Assembly: GCA_002284615.2 (NCBI GenBank)
Contig: MU070249.1
Coordinates: forward strand, 86,432 to 106,693
DNA from: Dunaliella salina
Taxonomy: Eukaryota; Chlorophyta; Chlorophyceae; Chlamydomonadales; Dunaliellaceae
DNA: 20,262 nucleotides
Direction: 5' to 3'
The notes beneath the pieces were generated by a model. The model was not told where the DNA came from. It worked only from the letters and a program-made list of their open reading frames with translations, and did not search any database. Below, piece after piece: positions 8,340 to 16,743 of this stretch (the stretch's first letter is position 1; each line of letters begins with the position of its first letter). Made by a program: the position numbers and the translations under genes.

Positions 8340-8873
8340 GAGAGGAAAAGACTCAACTCCAGTCGACCAGATGCTGTTCTGATCACCCCTTTTAATGCCA
8401 AACATACTTCTAACGATGTTTCTCCTACCCATTCCCATCACGCTTTGCGCAGCTCCTCACGGAGAACCATCAGAACTAGCCGCATGAGGCAACCCCATGA
8501 ACTTCATGCAAATGAACGCCATGTGCACCTAATAGAAATTAAGTTCTGTGAAGACACAAGGCCAGAGCATCAGTTGAACGCAGCAAAGCAGCAACATGCA
8601 GACCTTTGTAAACTTATCAACGCTAAAGCTGTTACAATTCACCCTATTCTCCTGGGTGTAGGTGGAACTATTTACAGTGAGCATTCCCTGAAGCAATTCA
8701 AACAACTAGGATTGGATCGCCAGCGTGCCACAAAGCTTGCTCAACAACTTCATGCCCATTCTGTTCAATATGCCCACAAACTGGTCACCACACGCCGCGC
8801 TATTGAAACCAAGAATACTTCCCACAGCCAAGCTCTAGAGCCAGGTGCTTCTAGTAACCCTCCAGGTCCACAT
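8340..8873 (+). pseudogene. Restriction-like endonuclease and C-terminal domain of the A-type LINE
   Basis: Open in one frame from about 8323. The SRPDAVLITP block is followed about 55 residues later by ERHVHLIEIKFCEDTRPEHQ, giving the D...ExK spacing of PD-(D/E)XK nucleases, where these residues bind the metal that cuts target DNA. Next comes AAKQQHADLCKL and then IHPILLGVGGTIYSEH, which is shared with the B copies. It ends SSNPPGPH. The two other A copies (11009-11026 and 17666-17683) read PPDPH followed by TAG, so this copy has lost the stop and mutated the Asp. Confidence 0.7.
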
Positions 8874-8997
8874 TTGCATTCTCTTTTTCATACCTTGTGG
8901 TGGAGGGGGCACACGGCTCTTTTTTGAGACAATGTATCTCCTTTTCCTTAATTGATGTAGGGAGGGTTTCTCTGCCTACGTAGCTTTTCTTTCTTTG

Positions 8998-9462
8998 AAC
9001 CAGTAAAACTGCAAGAGCATATACCCACATTCTCTCCAAACAGCCCAGTTTGTGGTTGCACGCTTAACTCCTCATGTGCCCTTAAAAAACACATGTGACA
9101 GGATTACAGGATTACCGGTACAGGAAGAAGAAGGCCTCCGATTAAAACGACTGATTGCTGGCCTGTTTGTAAAAAAAAAAGAGGAGTTCATTAAGAGGAT
9201 TATAAAGCTTGTTGTTGTTTTGATTCAAAAAAGAGTGCATATAAAAAGACTATACATGGTGAAAGGTAGGCAAGTAAGGAGCCATCTGAGAAGAATGATG
9301 CAGTAAAGAGAGGGGGGTGGAGGCATAGAATAAAGAAGCATACTTACGTCGGAGAGAGCATAGAAGCTTGCTCAACTTTCAAACCATGAACACGGAGTCT
9401 GAATTAAGCCACACTCCAAACAATGTCTTTGGGAAGATCCAAGTGGGTTTGAGGCCTGGTGA
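8998..9462. other. No gene seen
   Basis: AT-richer flank to the right of the A-type LINE. An open frame at 9052-9306 is Lys/Arg-rich with no family-like motif. I see no structural RNA. Confidence 0.4.
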
Positions 9463-9540
9463 GGGCGCTCTGGTATAGGCTGGAGTGTCTTCTCCGGGTT
9501 GATTGGTGGGGCCGCTCCCGTATAGGCTGGAGTGTCCTTT
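9463..9540. repeat. Short direct repeat, period 47 bp
   Basis: GTATAGGCTGGAGTGTC occurs at 9473 and again at 9520, each preceded by GGGC-GCTC and followed by a CTTTC/CTTCTC stretch. A related pair, GGGAAGATCCAAG, occurs at 9431 and 9600. Confidence 0.7.
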
Positions 9541-10274
9541 CCTTAATGAATGCTCCGAGACCCTTGCGGTAGAGCATAGAAATTTCAAGTTTCAAATTTG
9601 GGAAGATCCAAGGATAAGTATTTGGGCACAATGTAGGAGAGTAAGTGACATGTGCATTCCTGGTTGGAATGGCACTCCAGTGATGCTAGGTAAATTTCTT
9701 GCTGTTGAGCTCTCGTGAATGATAAGAAAAGAATGTCTCCAGTAGGCCACATGACGAGACCTTGGATCCACAGTCAGTTGACTCAAATCCACAGGGTTGG
9801 CAAAGCGTATGTTTTGCTGGGAAGCATGCGCATGATGTAGCCTTTCATGGCATTGAAAAATTGCAGTCCAAGAAGAAGAGTCTCTTGAGCTGAAAGGAAG
9901 GTCTGCATGAAAAACTTGGCGTAGGAGAGGACTGTTGCATTGAAGTAGCAAATTATGAAAATGTGCGCAAAACTCATGTGATGCACTTGTGATTCGCTTG
10001 AGATTTCCCGACCTTCCTTTAAATACTCTGTACCCAAAAATGTGGGCACTTTGCTTGCACACATTCTAGTTGGAATCAAGTACGTTTTCCCCAGCCAGAG
10101 CGGTACATGTGGCCTGCATAATGGTAGTAATGGTAAAGGAAGTATCTTTGAAGGCGCGGAAAAAGGCAGCATTGCAAGAATCAATGCTGCCAGCGCATCC
10201 GTCACTGCGGAGCACAACCCATTGTTTTCATGGGCAGTGTGCAAGAACCTTCTGAATACGTTGAGGATAGATAT
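9541..10274. other. No recognisable gene; two overlapping minus-strand frames
   Basis: Minus-strand frames 9592-10062 and 9783-10244 are longer than chance would usually give in this AT content, but they overlap each other. Neither shows a domain or splice-consistent edges that I can identify. A decayed mobile element or an intron are equally possible. Confidence 0.3.
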
Positions 10275-11466
10275 TTAAAAAGTCAATGCAGGCCAAAGGC
10301 CGCGTGCATTAAGGTACACTAATTAACAAGCTAGCAAGCTAGCAAATAAGCAGTGGCCCCACCGGAAGGCCCTCAGAGCCTACAGTAGACACAGCTGGCC
10401 TAGGAGAGAGCCAGAAACAGAGCTAGTAAGGGTCTCAGGGGTTGTCCACCATGCACCTGGACGCCTGGATGGTCCTCCTTCTGTCCTCCACTGCACGCGC
10501 AGCAGAGCCACCCCAGAAGCCCCCTGAAAATGAAAAGCATGTCTGGTGTTAATAAGAAATGTTGATTTTGGATGGCATGGCAGCTAAGCTCAGTTGCTAA
10601 TTTGATTTAGCTTTTTGCTTGGTAAGGCCTAGATCATCAGAGGTTTGATTGTGTTTTCATTGTAAACAGTGCCAGCCACACCAATCAAGATGATATATAG
10701 AGTCACTTCGTTATTCCTGTTTGGATTTCTTGAGCTGCGGGATTTAAGTCTGGTTACAGTGTGGGAATGCTGAGCTGCTGCACGTTCCAAAAGAATGAAG
10801 GGTTGGTGTCAGGACAGGATTTTATTTCAACAAGGTGGATGACCCTGTCACGATCAGGGATCTTAGAAAAGAAAAGAAAAGAAAAGAAAAGAAAAAACTA
10901 CGTAGGCAGAGAAACTCTCCCTACATCAATTAAGGAAAAGGTGACACATTGGCTCAAAAAAAGAGCCGTGTGCCCCCTTCACCACAAGGTATGAAAAAGA
11001 GAATGCTAATGTGGGTCTGGGGGGTTACTAGAAGCACCTGGCTCTAGAGCCTGGCTGTGGGAAGTATTCTTGGTTTCAATAGCGCGGGATCTTAGATCTA
11101 TCTCTAGAGGGATCATGGTGGACAGGTTGGCCTGGGATAGAGCGCACAAAGATGGCATACAGGCGGCTTTGGTGGCGAGGAGAGGACCCAGTACCATAAG
11201 GGAACACCCAATCAGGAATGCTACATGTTATATTTTCAGGGACTTGCATGCCCTGCTCCTGGAGTCTCTCATTACTGCAGCCATCCATATCAATTAGGGA
11301 TAAGCCATGCCGGCCTTTACTGAGGGCACTGACACAGAAACTAAGGCCTGCATGGTGTCTGTTGGTGTGCATCCCACTCATTGTTGAGTTGGTACACCTG
11401 AGGAGTATGCGATCAACGCCGTCTTCATCACCACAGAGTAGGCATCTTGCAGAACTGGAAGAATAG
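10275..11466 (-). pseudogene. B-type LINE 3' end, minus copy: zinc finger and restriction-like endonuclease, split by a second LINE
   Basis: Read from 11466 leftwards it encodes ARCLLCGDEDGVDRILLRC, a CCHC finger with His changed to Arg. Then come TNRHHAGLSF (the RHN-type motif), SIPDWVFP and SRLYAIFVRSIPG, where RPDA is expected, so the nuclease Asp is lost. After the insertion at 10868-11085 it continues VIHLVEIKSCPDTNPS with Glu at 10826-10828 and Lys at 10820-10822 intact, then IILIGVAGTVYNENT. The 3' UTR carries GCTAGCTTGCTAGC and ends TGCACGCGGCC..GACTTTTT. Homology to the plus copy at 11494-12095 runs over nearly the whole length. Confidence 0.7.
10868..11085 (-). mobile_element. A-type LINE 3' end inserted into the B copy, 11-bp TSD
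   Basis: Flanked by GGGATCTTAGA at 10857-10867 and 11086-11096. On the minus strand it begins in the C-terminal coding region (ETKNTSHSQALEPGASSNPPDPH, stop TAG) and runs through the same 3' UTR as 8820-8997. It ends in CTACGTAG, TTTTTTC and five TTTTC units. Removing it rejoins the B endonuclease. It is therefore younger than the B copy, and its pure tail also suggests recent insertion. Confidence 0.88.
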
Positions 11467-11493
11467 TTGAAATTGAAGGCATGTTTTTGTTTG

Positions 11494-12095
11494 TGCGGAT
11501 GCTCTCTTCGTGCGCTCTTTACCTGGTCGATCTGTCCACCTGGATCCCTTGGACAAGATCCCTGATCCAGACAGGGACATCCACCTTGTTGAATTAAATT
11601 TCTGTCCCGACACCAACCCCTTTATCACTCTGGAACGTGCAATAGCTCAACACTCTCACGCTGTAACCAGACTTCAATCCCGCAGCTCAAGAAATCCGAA
11701 TAGGAATAATGAAGTGACTCTGCATATCATCTTAATTGGTGTGGCTGGCACTGTTTACAATGAAAACACAATCGGACCTCTAATGAGTCTAGGCCATGCC
11801 ATCCAAAAATTGACATCCATCATTAACACCAGATATGCTCTTCATTTTCAGGGGACTCCCCCGGGGGGGGGGGGGGGGTCTGGATGCGCGGCGGAGGACT
11901 GCAGGAGAAGGAGAGTCCGGGCGTCCAGGAGCATGGCGGACAACCCCCCAGATCCTCATTAGCTGTGTCACTGGCTCTCTCCTAGGAGGCTAGTAGTATC
12001 TAGTGTAGATTTCGAGTGCCTTCTGGTGAGGCCTCTGCTAGCTTACTAGCTTGCTAGCTAGTTAATTAGGGGACCTTCCCTTCATGCACGCGCAA
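11494..12095 (+). pseudogene. B-type LINE 3' end, plus copy
   Basis: A 5'-truncated copy starting in the endonuclease. ADALFVRSLPG retains the nuclease Asp (11498-11500). DIHLVELNFCPDTNP has Asn in place of the catalytic Lys (AAT at 11597-11599). It then reads IILIGVAGTVYNENT, and the coding region appears to end MADNPPDPH with stop TAG at 11960-11962. The 3' UTR has GCTAGC palindromes (12038-12063), like the minus copy. The final part of the tail is missing: the sequence breaks off after CATGCACGCG at 12094 and leads straight into C-type LINE sequence. Confidence 0.7.
11863..11878 (+). repeat. Run of 16 G
   Basis: A CCCCC run followed by 16 G within the B-type plus copy. The sister copy has no such run at the matching place. 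Length errors in sequencing or assembly are likely here, and the reading frame across it is not reliable. Confidence 0.9.
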
Positions 12096-12105
12096 TCATC
12101 TAGGA

Positions 12106-12760
12106 TTGGAGAAGTCTGACAACCTGACCCCACAAGAGGCACATTCTTCCAGTAGAATCATGAGGACTTATCACACACGCTTTGGCATTCCAATGGGCAC
12201 CATACCAGGCTGGTTGGATGAAAGAAAGAGGAACAAAAAGCCTCTGTTACCTATCTACTTGCGAAAAGGTATTCCTCATAAATTATTGCGCAGCATTTCA
12301 TGCTTACGACTGTCCAGTCACAATTTTCAGGTGGAAACCCAACGGCATCAAGGGAATAGATGCCCATACGAGCTCAGGATTTGCAATAATGTGATTGGCA
12401 CACTGTGCAAGATGAAGAGCACAGTATTCTGGACTGCCCTTCTGAAGACCTGGCAGGCTTGCGCACTCAATTTCAGCATCTGTTTTCTTCATTGCCTGAA
12501 AATGGTGCAACGCGGCTTCGAGACTTCATGACCAGACTGATGTCTTAGAATTAGCCAAGTTTGTGTCTGCTTGCTTGAAATGCTGTGCCTGAGTTTTGAG
12601 CAATGCATTCAATTTCCTTGTCTGGTCTGGTTAGAGACCTCTGTGTTTCCACTCAGCTACCCTTTCTGAAAGACGGATATAGCGTGTAACCTTATCTTAA
12701 TGCACGTGGCCTCCGACTTGCGAAGACTTTTTTCTTTTCTTTTTCTTTTCTTTGTCATGA
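12106..12760 (+). pseudogene. C-type LINE 3' end: C-terminal zinc-finger region without endonuclease
   Basis: Encodes IPHKLLRSISCLRLSSHN, FQVETQRHQG and RICN. A frameshift near 12390 then leads to CDWHTVQDEEHSILDCPSED, QFQHLFSSLP and FMTRLMS, stop TAG at 12546-12548. The block LRLSSHN..VET.RH, then C-x2-C, DEEH and C, is the C-terminal finger common in APE-type LINEs. Unlike A and B, no PD-(D/E)XK block follows. The 3' UTR ends CTTAATGCACGTGGCC, CTTGCGAAGAC and TTTTTTCTTTTC, sharing its terminal sequence with the B family and both micro-insertions. Confidence 0.65.
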
Positions 12761-12762
12761 GT

Positions 12763-13326
12763 GAATCATGTCCTGTAAGATGTACTGACTTGGCAACACG
12801 AAGCACTGTGGGGTTTTGTTGGGATGGTGGTGGTGTGGTTTACTTGTCACGGCAGTGTGTGGCCTGCCTCCGCACCACCACCTCCTTCGTCCAAGGTGGA
12901 GCAACCCTCCATCAGAGGACATTGGGCTGCAATAACCAGCAGCATGTTTGTTTGCAATGCCTGCCACACTCTGGCATGCTTACACTCTTGTGCTTTCTTT
13001 GCCACACTCCCCTGATTGCCACGCTGCTGCTCCATCCTTGCCCTCTCCCCAGGGCTTGCTTGGCCTCAGGCCATCACTCCTTTACACATATAAGGTTGAG
13101 ATATTCTACTATATCATATCCAGATGGCACCACAACTTCTGTAGAAGGTAGAATGCAGAAATTCTCAACATAGAGGTCCAGGGGAAATCATCACCCAAAA
13201 AACCCTATAACAGCCTAACTAATTGGTCACCAACTGTAAAATTGACACAACACCAAATGAGCATGTCAGCTGTCATGCGCAAATCATGTCCTGTAAGATG
13301 TACTGACTAGGCAACACGAAGCACTG
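12763..13326. repeat. 46-bp direct repeat bracketing 472 bp
   Basis: The segment ATCATGTCCTGTAAGATG..ACACGAAGCACTG occurs at 12763-12808 and at 13281-13326 with two mismatches. GTCATG precedes both. The first copy starts immediately after the C-type LINE tail. The bracketed DNA has no recognisable gene. The Cys-rich plus-strand frame across it starts inside the LINE tail and is not supported. Confidence 0.8.
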
Positions 13327-13576
13327 CACCCCTGATTTTTGCTTGGTGCGCAGAACAGAGAGAAGGGCAGCAAGGAAAAATTACTATGCAAGTAAGTGTT
13401 TGGAGTTGATGGAAAAATGCAAAAGGATAGGATGATGAACCTCTAGACAGAACCAGGACAATATTAAGGACTCATGAGTCTGATCAGCCACATCACACAC
13501 ACAAAAAATCTCCAAGGATAGAAAAAAATAAAAGCACACAATATTGTTCCTCATTCAAGAAAGCCGACTAGCATTA
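13327..13576. other. No gene seen
   Basis: AT-rich sequence with short frames only, upstream of the unassigned open frame. Confidence 0.4.
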
Positions 13577-13903
13577 AGTTGACAGGTATATCCAACAAGA
13601 TGCCAGACACATACTTTTCCTGGAGATGTTCACACCACAGATCAACCGCTTCTACTCAGTATGTGCAGCGTCAGTTTCAGATGATCTAATTCAAGAGAAA
13701 TACTCCTTTTCAAAGGTTTTCGCTGAGTTATGCCGTCACAAAACAGAGAGACAGAAAAAAGAGGATTACTACAGACTGAACCAGGATCTCATGACAAGGC
13801 AGAATCACACATTAAGCTTCACACAGGTTTTGCTCCTTGCAATTCAGAACTTCACAGGCAAACATAAACTCACTAATTCTGACTACTCTGTTACACAGTA
13901 AAG
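13577..13903 (+). CDS. Unassigned open frame, possible exon or element remnant
   Basis: Open for about 108 codons after a TAA, with an ATG at 13626 (91 residues) and a TAA stop. The composition is ordinary for a folded protein: charged and helical, with blocks such as SDDLIQEKYSFSKVF, HKTERQKKEDYYRLNQDL and FTQVLLLAIQNF. A possible acceptor TTGACAG precedes VYIQQDARH-like sequence at about 13585. I do not recognise the family. It lies opposite in strand to the gag-protease ORF and just beyond its 3' side, so it could be part of a host exon or of another element. Confidence 0.35.
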
Positions 13904-14070
13904 TGCATGCTCAAACGATTACACATGTGCAAGCTTATCACCACACTTAAACAGATGCTGCTCAGCAGCCTGATCAAAATTCCTGTGCCCTTTTGTGAGC
14001 TCATCCGGCTCACCGCTACTGCTGTGGCATACGCATGCCACCATCCACTTTCCTCAGACTCCATGCGTCC
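13904..14070 (-). other. Possible continuation of the retrotransposon reading frame
   Basis: Downstream of the gag-protease stop, another minus-strand frame is open in two pieces. The first is an Ala-rich stretch with SPSEQLCTACATAGQV (about 14075-14150). The second includes GEPDELTKGHRNFDQAAEQH (about 13950-14010). They may be the remains of the polyprotein after a frameshift, but no reverse transcriptase motif is visible. Confidence 0.25.
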
Positions 14071-16443
14071 CTAGAACCTGGCCGGCTGTTGCACATGCCG
14101 TACAGAGCTGCTCAGAAGGCGACAGCGGTGCATTTGTCGCGTGCACAACAGGCGCGAGCACACCTGCAGTCGCTTAGTCTCCTCCAGACCCCCCAGTTTC
14201 AGCTCCTGCTGCTGTCTGGTGCGGCCTGTGGCCTGCTGCTGAAGCAGCGGCTTCCTCTGCCGCGGGTGCAACTCCTGCGCCAGATCCGGCTGTCTGCCCT
14301 CATGGTTGATTGCCAGTGATGAGCTGTTGACTCCAAGGATTGCCTTCCTCTGCATGGTACTCAATGAATTGCACCAATGGTACAGCTTAGCATCTGGTGC
14401 TATCTCAAGTCCTTCTGAGGATAATTTGCTTAACTCTGCTCCAGCTGGTGCACAGGATACATTGCTGCCATTGCCAGAAGCAGATATGGACGCAAAGGAA
14501 GCAAATATGCCAGCTGCCAGAGATTGTGCCCAGGATTTGGCAGACTTGGTGCTTAAAGGCACTGATGCAATGGTGTGCTTTTCACCCCTCAAAAGGAAAG
14601 GTCTGTATTCAAGCAGTCCTCCAGTCACAGGGTCAGGGCGAGATCCCCAATCACTTGCACAGTGTGTGGACAGCAGCACATCATACAGGTGATCAACACC
14701 TCTGACAACCAGAAAATGTGTGGCAGCTTTGGTGAACGTCTTGCACTCATGTTGCGTGCCCTTATTCAGAACACAACACATAGGGACACTGACTTCTCCA
14801 ACAACAGATCCGGAAGCACCTAATGATGTGGCGATGCACTTGCCACTGAGTGCATAGGCAATCTTGCGTGCATTAGCAAACTTATTTGAGATCAAATTCA
14901 CTTCTGAACCAGTATCATACAAAGCTCTCGGGATATCAGTTACCGACTTCCCTTCGTGCTCCAGGGACAGACCTCCATTGACCATGTGAAGGCCAGGTGT
15001 GCACTTGAAGTTGTCATCAGGCACAGTGCTTCCAGCGCTTGCTGCTGTATCTGCAAAACTTTCATGTGGCTTGACAGATGATGATGCGTATGCTGCAGCA
15101 GAGTGGTTTGCGTCTGCATGTGCTGTACTGTTGCTGCTCAAGATGTCAGTGCGCTCAAGTAAAGCAACGGATGTCTTGGGGCTCATGCTGATGTAGGTAG
15201 TGCTTTCTGGTTGCTTGCGTAGCAGCTCAAGCAGTTTTTGCTCACCAAGTGCACTGATGGGTACTTGAATATGCGCAGGTGTTGGCTTGTGATACACAGC
15301 AGATGCTTGAGAGTGTGAGTGCTGTTCGCATGGGTGCACAGGCATTGCATGCAGAGTCCTTCTTGGTGGCTCAAAAGGAACAGGTGCAGCAGCAGAAACT
15401 GGTTTTTCTGTTGGCTCATGGATCATGGTGCACATGCTGTACGGCTCATGCATATCTGCACATGCATTTAGCATCCACAGCGGGTTGCTGGTCATATGAA
15501 CTTGGGGTTTTGGCTGCCAAGGGCTCTTCTCAAAGTTGGGCCCATGGCAAGGTGCACGTTGTGAGTGGGTTCTGCTGCATTCTTGACATGGTGTGCGTAA
15601 TTTAGTTGCAGCTTGGCTTGAGACAGCTGGGAGCTCCTTAAGTGATGGGTGAGTACCACCCCCCAGCAGCGAGCTGCTGGCAAGAGGCAAGCTGTGTGGT
15701 CTCGAGATGAAAGAGTGAGGTACAGGTGGGAATTTCTCTGCAGTTACCTGTGCCTCCAGGTGTTGCACTTTCTGCTTCAGGTCTGAAATCTCATCAAACA
15801 TGCTTTCATTGCCACTTACAGTAGGCTTGCTGAAGTGCACGTGCTTCTGATTGCTCTTGCCGTACTTTGGCATAGGCAAGGTGCCTTGCAGCGCATAGTA
15901 GCGAGTGAATTTCTGCGCAAGCTTGACAGCATCTTCCAGTGAGGTTTGCTCACNGATCACATCTACTTCAAGCTCTTTAGCATAGTCAAGGGCATGTTTG
16001 ATGACTGCTTGAACCAGCTTGCGCAAGGCCTTGCTTTCACGCACCTCAGCTCCCAGTGCTAGTCTACAAAAGCGCATCACAAAGGTTGAAATGTTCTCAC
16101 CGGGTTGCATCTCCATGCTGTACAGCGTACTCTCTTTGTCTCCAGTCAGGTACACGAATTCCGCGGACAACGCAAACACAGTGCATGTCAGTAGAGCATC
16201 TACTTTCACCCGCCATACAGCATCATCCAGAATCTGGGACTTGCAAGCGTTGAACCACTCACAGGCATTGGAGCAGAATGGAAAAGCTTGGTAACTGATT
16301 AGCTCAAACAGCTGAGGAGCATTGAGTCCACATGCACTCTTAATGGTGTGATACCAAGCACACAGGTCATGCAAAAAGGCAGGCAGATCATCTTTGCCTG
16401 GCTCTCCATGGAAAATAGGAGGAGCTTGAATGTCAAACATCAT
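14071..16443 (-). CDS. Gag-protease polyprotein of an LTR-type retrotransposon (Ty3/gypsy-like), no pol
   Basis: 790 residues from ATGATG at 16443. Residues 1-190 resemble retrotransposon Gag: PPIFHGEPGKDDLPAFL, then AFPFCSNACEWF, MQPGENISTFVMRFCRL and LAQKFTRYYALQG. A short coiled coil follows at 217-236. A degenerate zinc knuckle C286-x2-C289-x3-H293-x5-C299 comes next, then a long Ser/Ala/Pro linker. The aspartic protease spans about 500-615, with ALYDTGSEVNLIS (active Asp codon 14914-14916), the flap-like LGASGSVVGEVSV and the closing LYDVLLSTHCASDWG. The protein would form particles and process itself. After about residue 700 the frame loses family resemblance and may be shifted. An N at 15954 leaves residue 164 unknown. 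No reverse transcriptase, integrase or LTR pair was found. Confidence 0.8.
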   Translation of the reverse strand: MMFDIQAPPIFHGEPGKDDLPAFLHDLCAWYHTIKSACGLNAPQLFELISYQAFPFCSNACEWFNACKSQILDDAVWRVKVDALLTCTVFALSAEFVYLTGDKESTLYSMEMQPGENISTFVMRFCRLALGAEVRESKALRKLVQAVIKHALDYAKELEVDVIXEQTSLEDAVKLAQKFTRYYALQGTLPMPKYGKSNQKHVHFSKPTVSGNESMFDEISDLKQKVQHLEAQVTAEKFPPVPHSFISRPHSLPLASSSLLGGGTHPSLKELPAVSSQAATKLRTPCQECSRTHSQRAPCHGPNFEKSPWQPKPQVHMTSNPLWMLNACADMHEPYSMCTMIHEPTEKPVSAAAPVPFEPPRRTLHAMPVHPCEQHSHSQASAVYHKPTPAHIQVPISALGEQKLLELLRKQPESTTYISMSPKTSVALLERTDILSSNSTAHADANHSAAAYASSSVKPHESFADTAASAGSTVPDDNFKCTPGLHMVNGGLSLEHEGKSVTDIPRALYDTGSEVNLISNKFANARKIAYALSGKCIATSLGASGSVVGEVSVPMCCVLNKGTQHECKTFTKAATHFLVVRGVDHLYDVLLSTHCASDWGSRPDPVTGGLLEYRPFLLRGEKHTIASVPLSTKSAKSWAQSLAAGIFASFASISASGNGSNVSCAPAGAELSKLSSEGLEIAPDAKLYHWCNSLSTMQRKAILGVNSSSLAINHEGRQPDLAQELHPRQRKPLLQQQATGRTRQQQELKLGGLEETKRLQVCSRLLCTRQMHRCRLLSSSVRHVQQPARF

Positions 16444-16743
16444 GCTCTCTTCAGCTCCAGCAATATGCGTGTGTAGAGGCAGTTGGCTGACTGCCTGTTC
16501 TATTTTCTCTAGAGCTCAATCAATTCATAAAATAAACCCTGGGAAGGGCAATGGTTGGCAGCTTCATCCTTCTCCACAGTGTGGCTTCTCTCTCTTTGTC
16601 TCTCTCTCTCATTTTTTTTCAACAGAACTCAATTATCATGTGATAGTGGGCTCATGTCCAGGTTGGATGTGTGCATGGAGCAGCACTTGCCTCTGAGGGG
16701 CAGGATCAGCCTTGTCATGCTGTTTGTGTAAGACGACCCAAGT
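16444..16743. other. Upstream flank/leader of the gag-protease ORF
   Basis: No ORF of note. It contains a CT-rich (TCTCTC) tract at 16586-16620 and TTTATTTTATG on the minus strand near 16530-16540, a weak TATA-like stretch. I searched by eye for a primer-binding site and for an LTR repeated on the other side of the ORF and found neither. Confidence 0.35.

Larger units (their letters stand above)
6647..8997 (+). pseudogene. A-type LINE, 3' half: RNase H, CCHC finger and restriction-like endonuclease (broken)
   Basis: A 5'-truncated non-LTR retrotransposon. The RNase H domain comes first (6647-7045). It is followed by a linker that reads on across the inserted DNA transposon 7282-7909, then a CCHC finger (about 8080-8133, CPLPGC..H..C) and an RHN motif. 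Next come an LFPRNL..SRPDA block with the Asp codon at 8370-8372 and HLIEIKF with Glu at 8535-8537 and Lys at 8541-8543. The last parts form a PD-(D/E)XK nuclease like the RLE of R2-type LINEs. A conserved tail domain (ILLGVGGTIY..) reaches about 8800. The copy is dead: a frameshift near 8055, stops near 8134 and 8257, another shift before 8340, and a lost final stop. The 3' end is CTACGTAGCTTTTCTTTC. The reverse transcriptase is not in the window. Confidence 0.75.

Noticed and set aside
9592..10244. Two overlapping minus-strand frames as a host gene
   Set aside because: No domain, no consistent splice sites, and they exclude each other.
10275..12095. Twin-priming inversion of a single LINE
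   Set aside because: Both arms contain the same 3' coding region and 3' UTR and differ in sequence, so they are two copies rather than one inverted insertion.
12700..13173. Cys-rich plus-strand frame with C-x2-C pairs
   Set aside because: It starts inside the LINE tail, and the Cys pairs do not match a zinc-finger family I can name.
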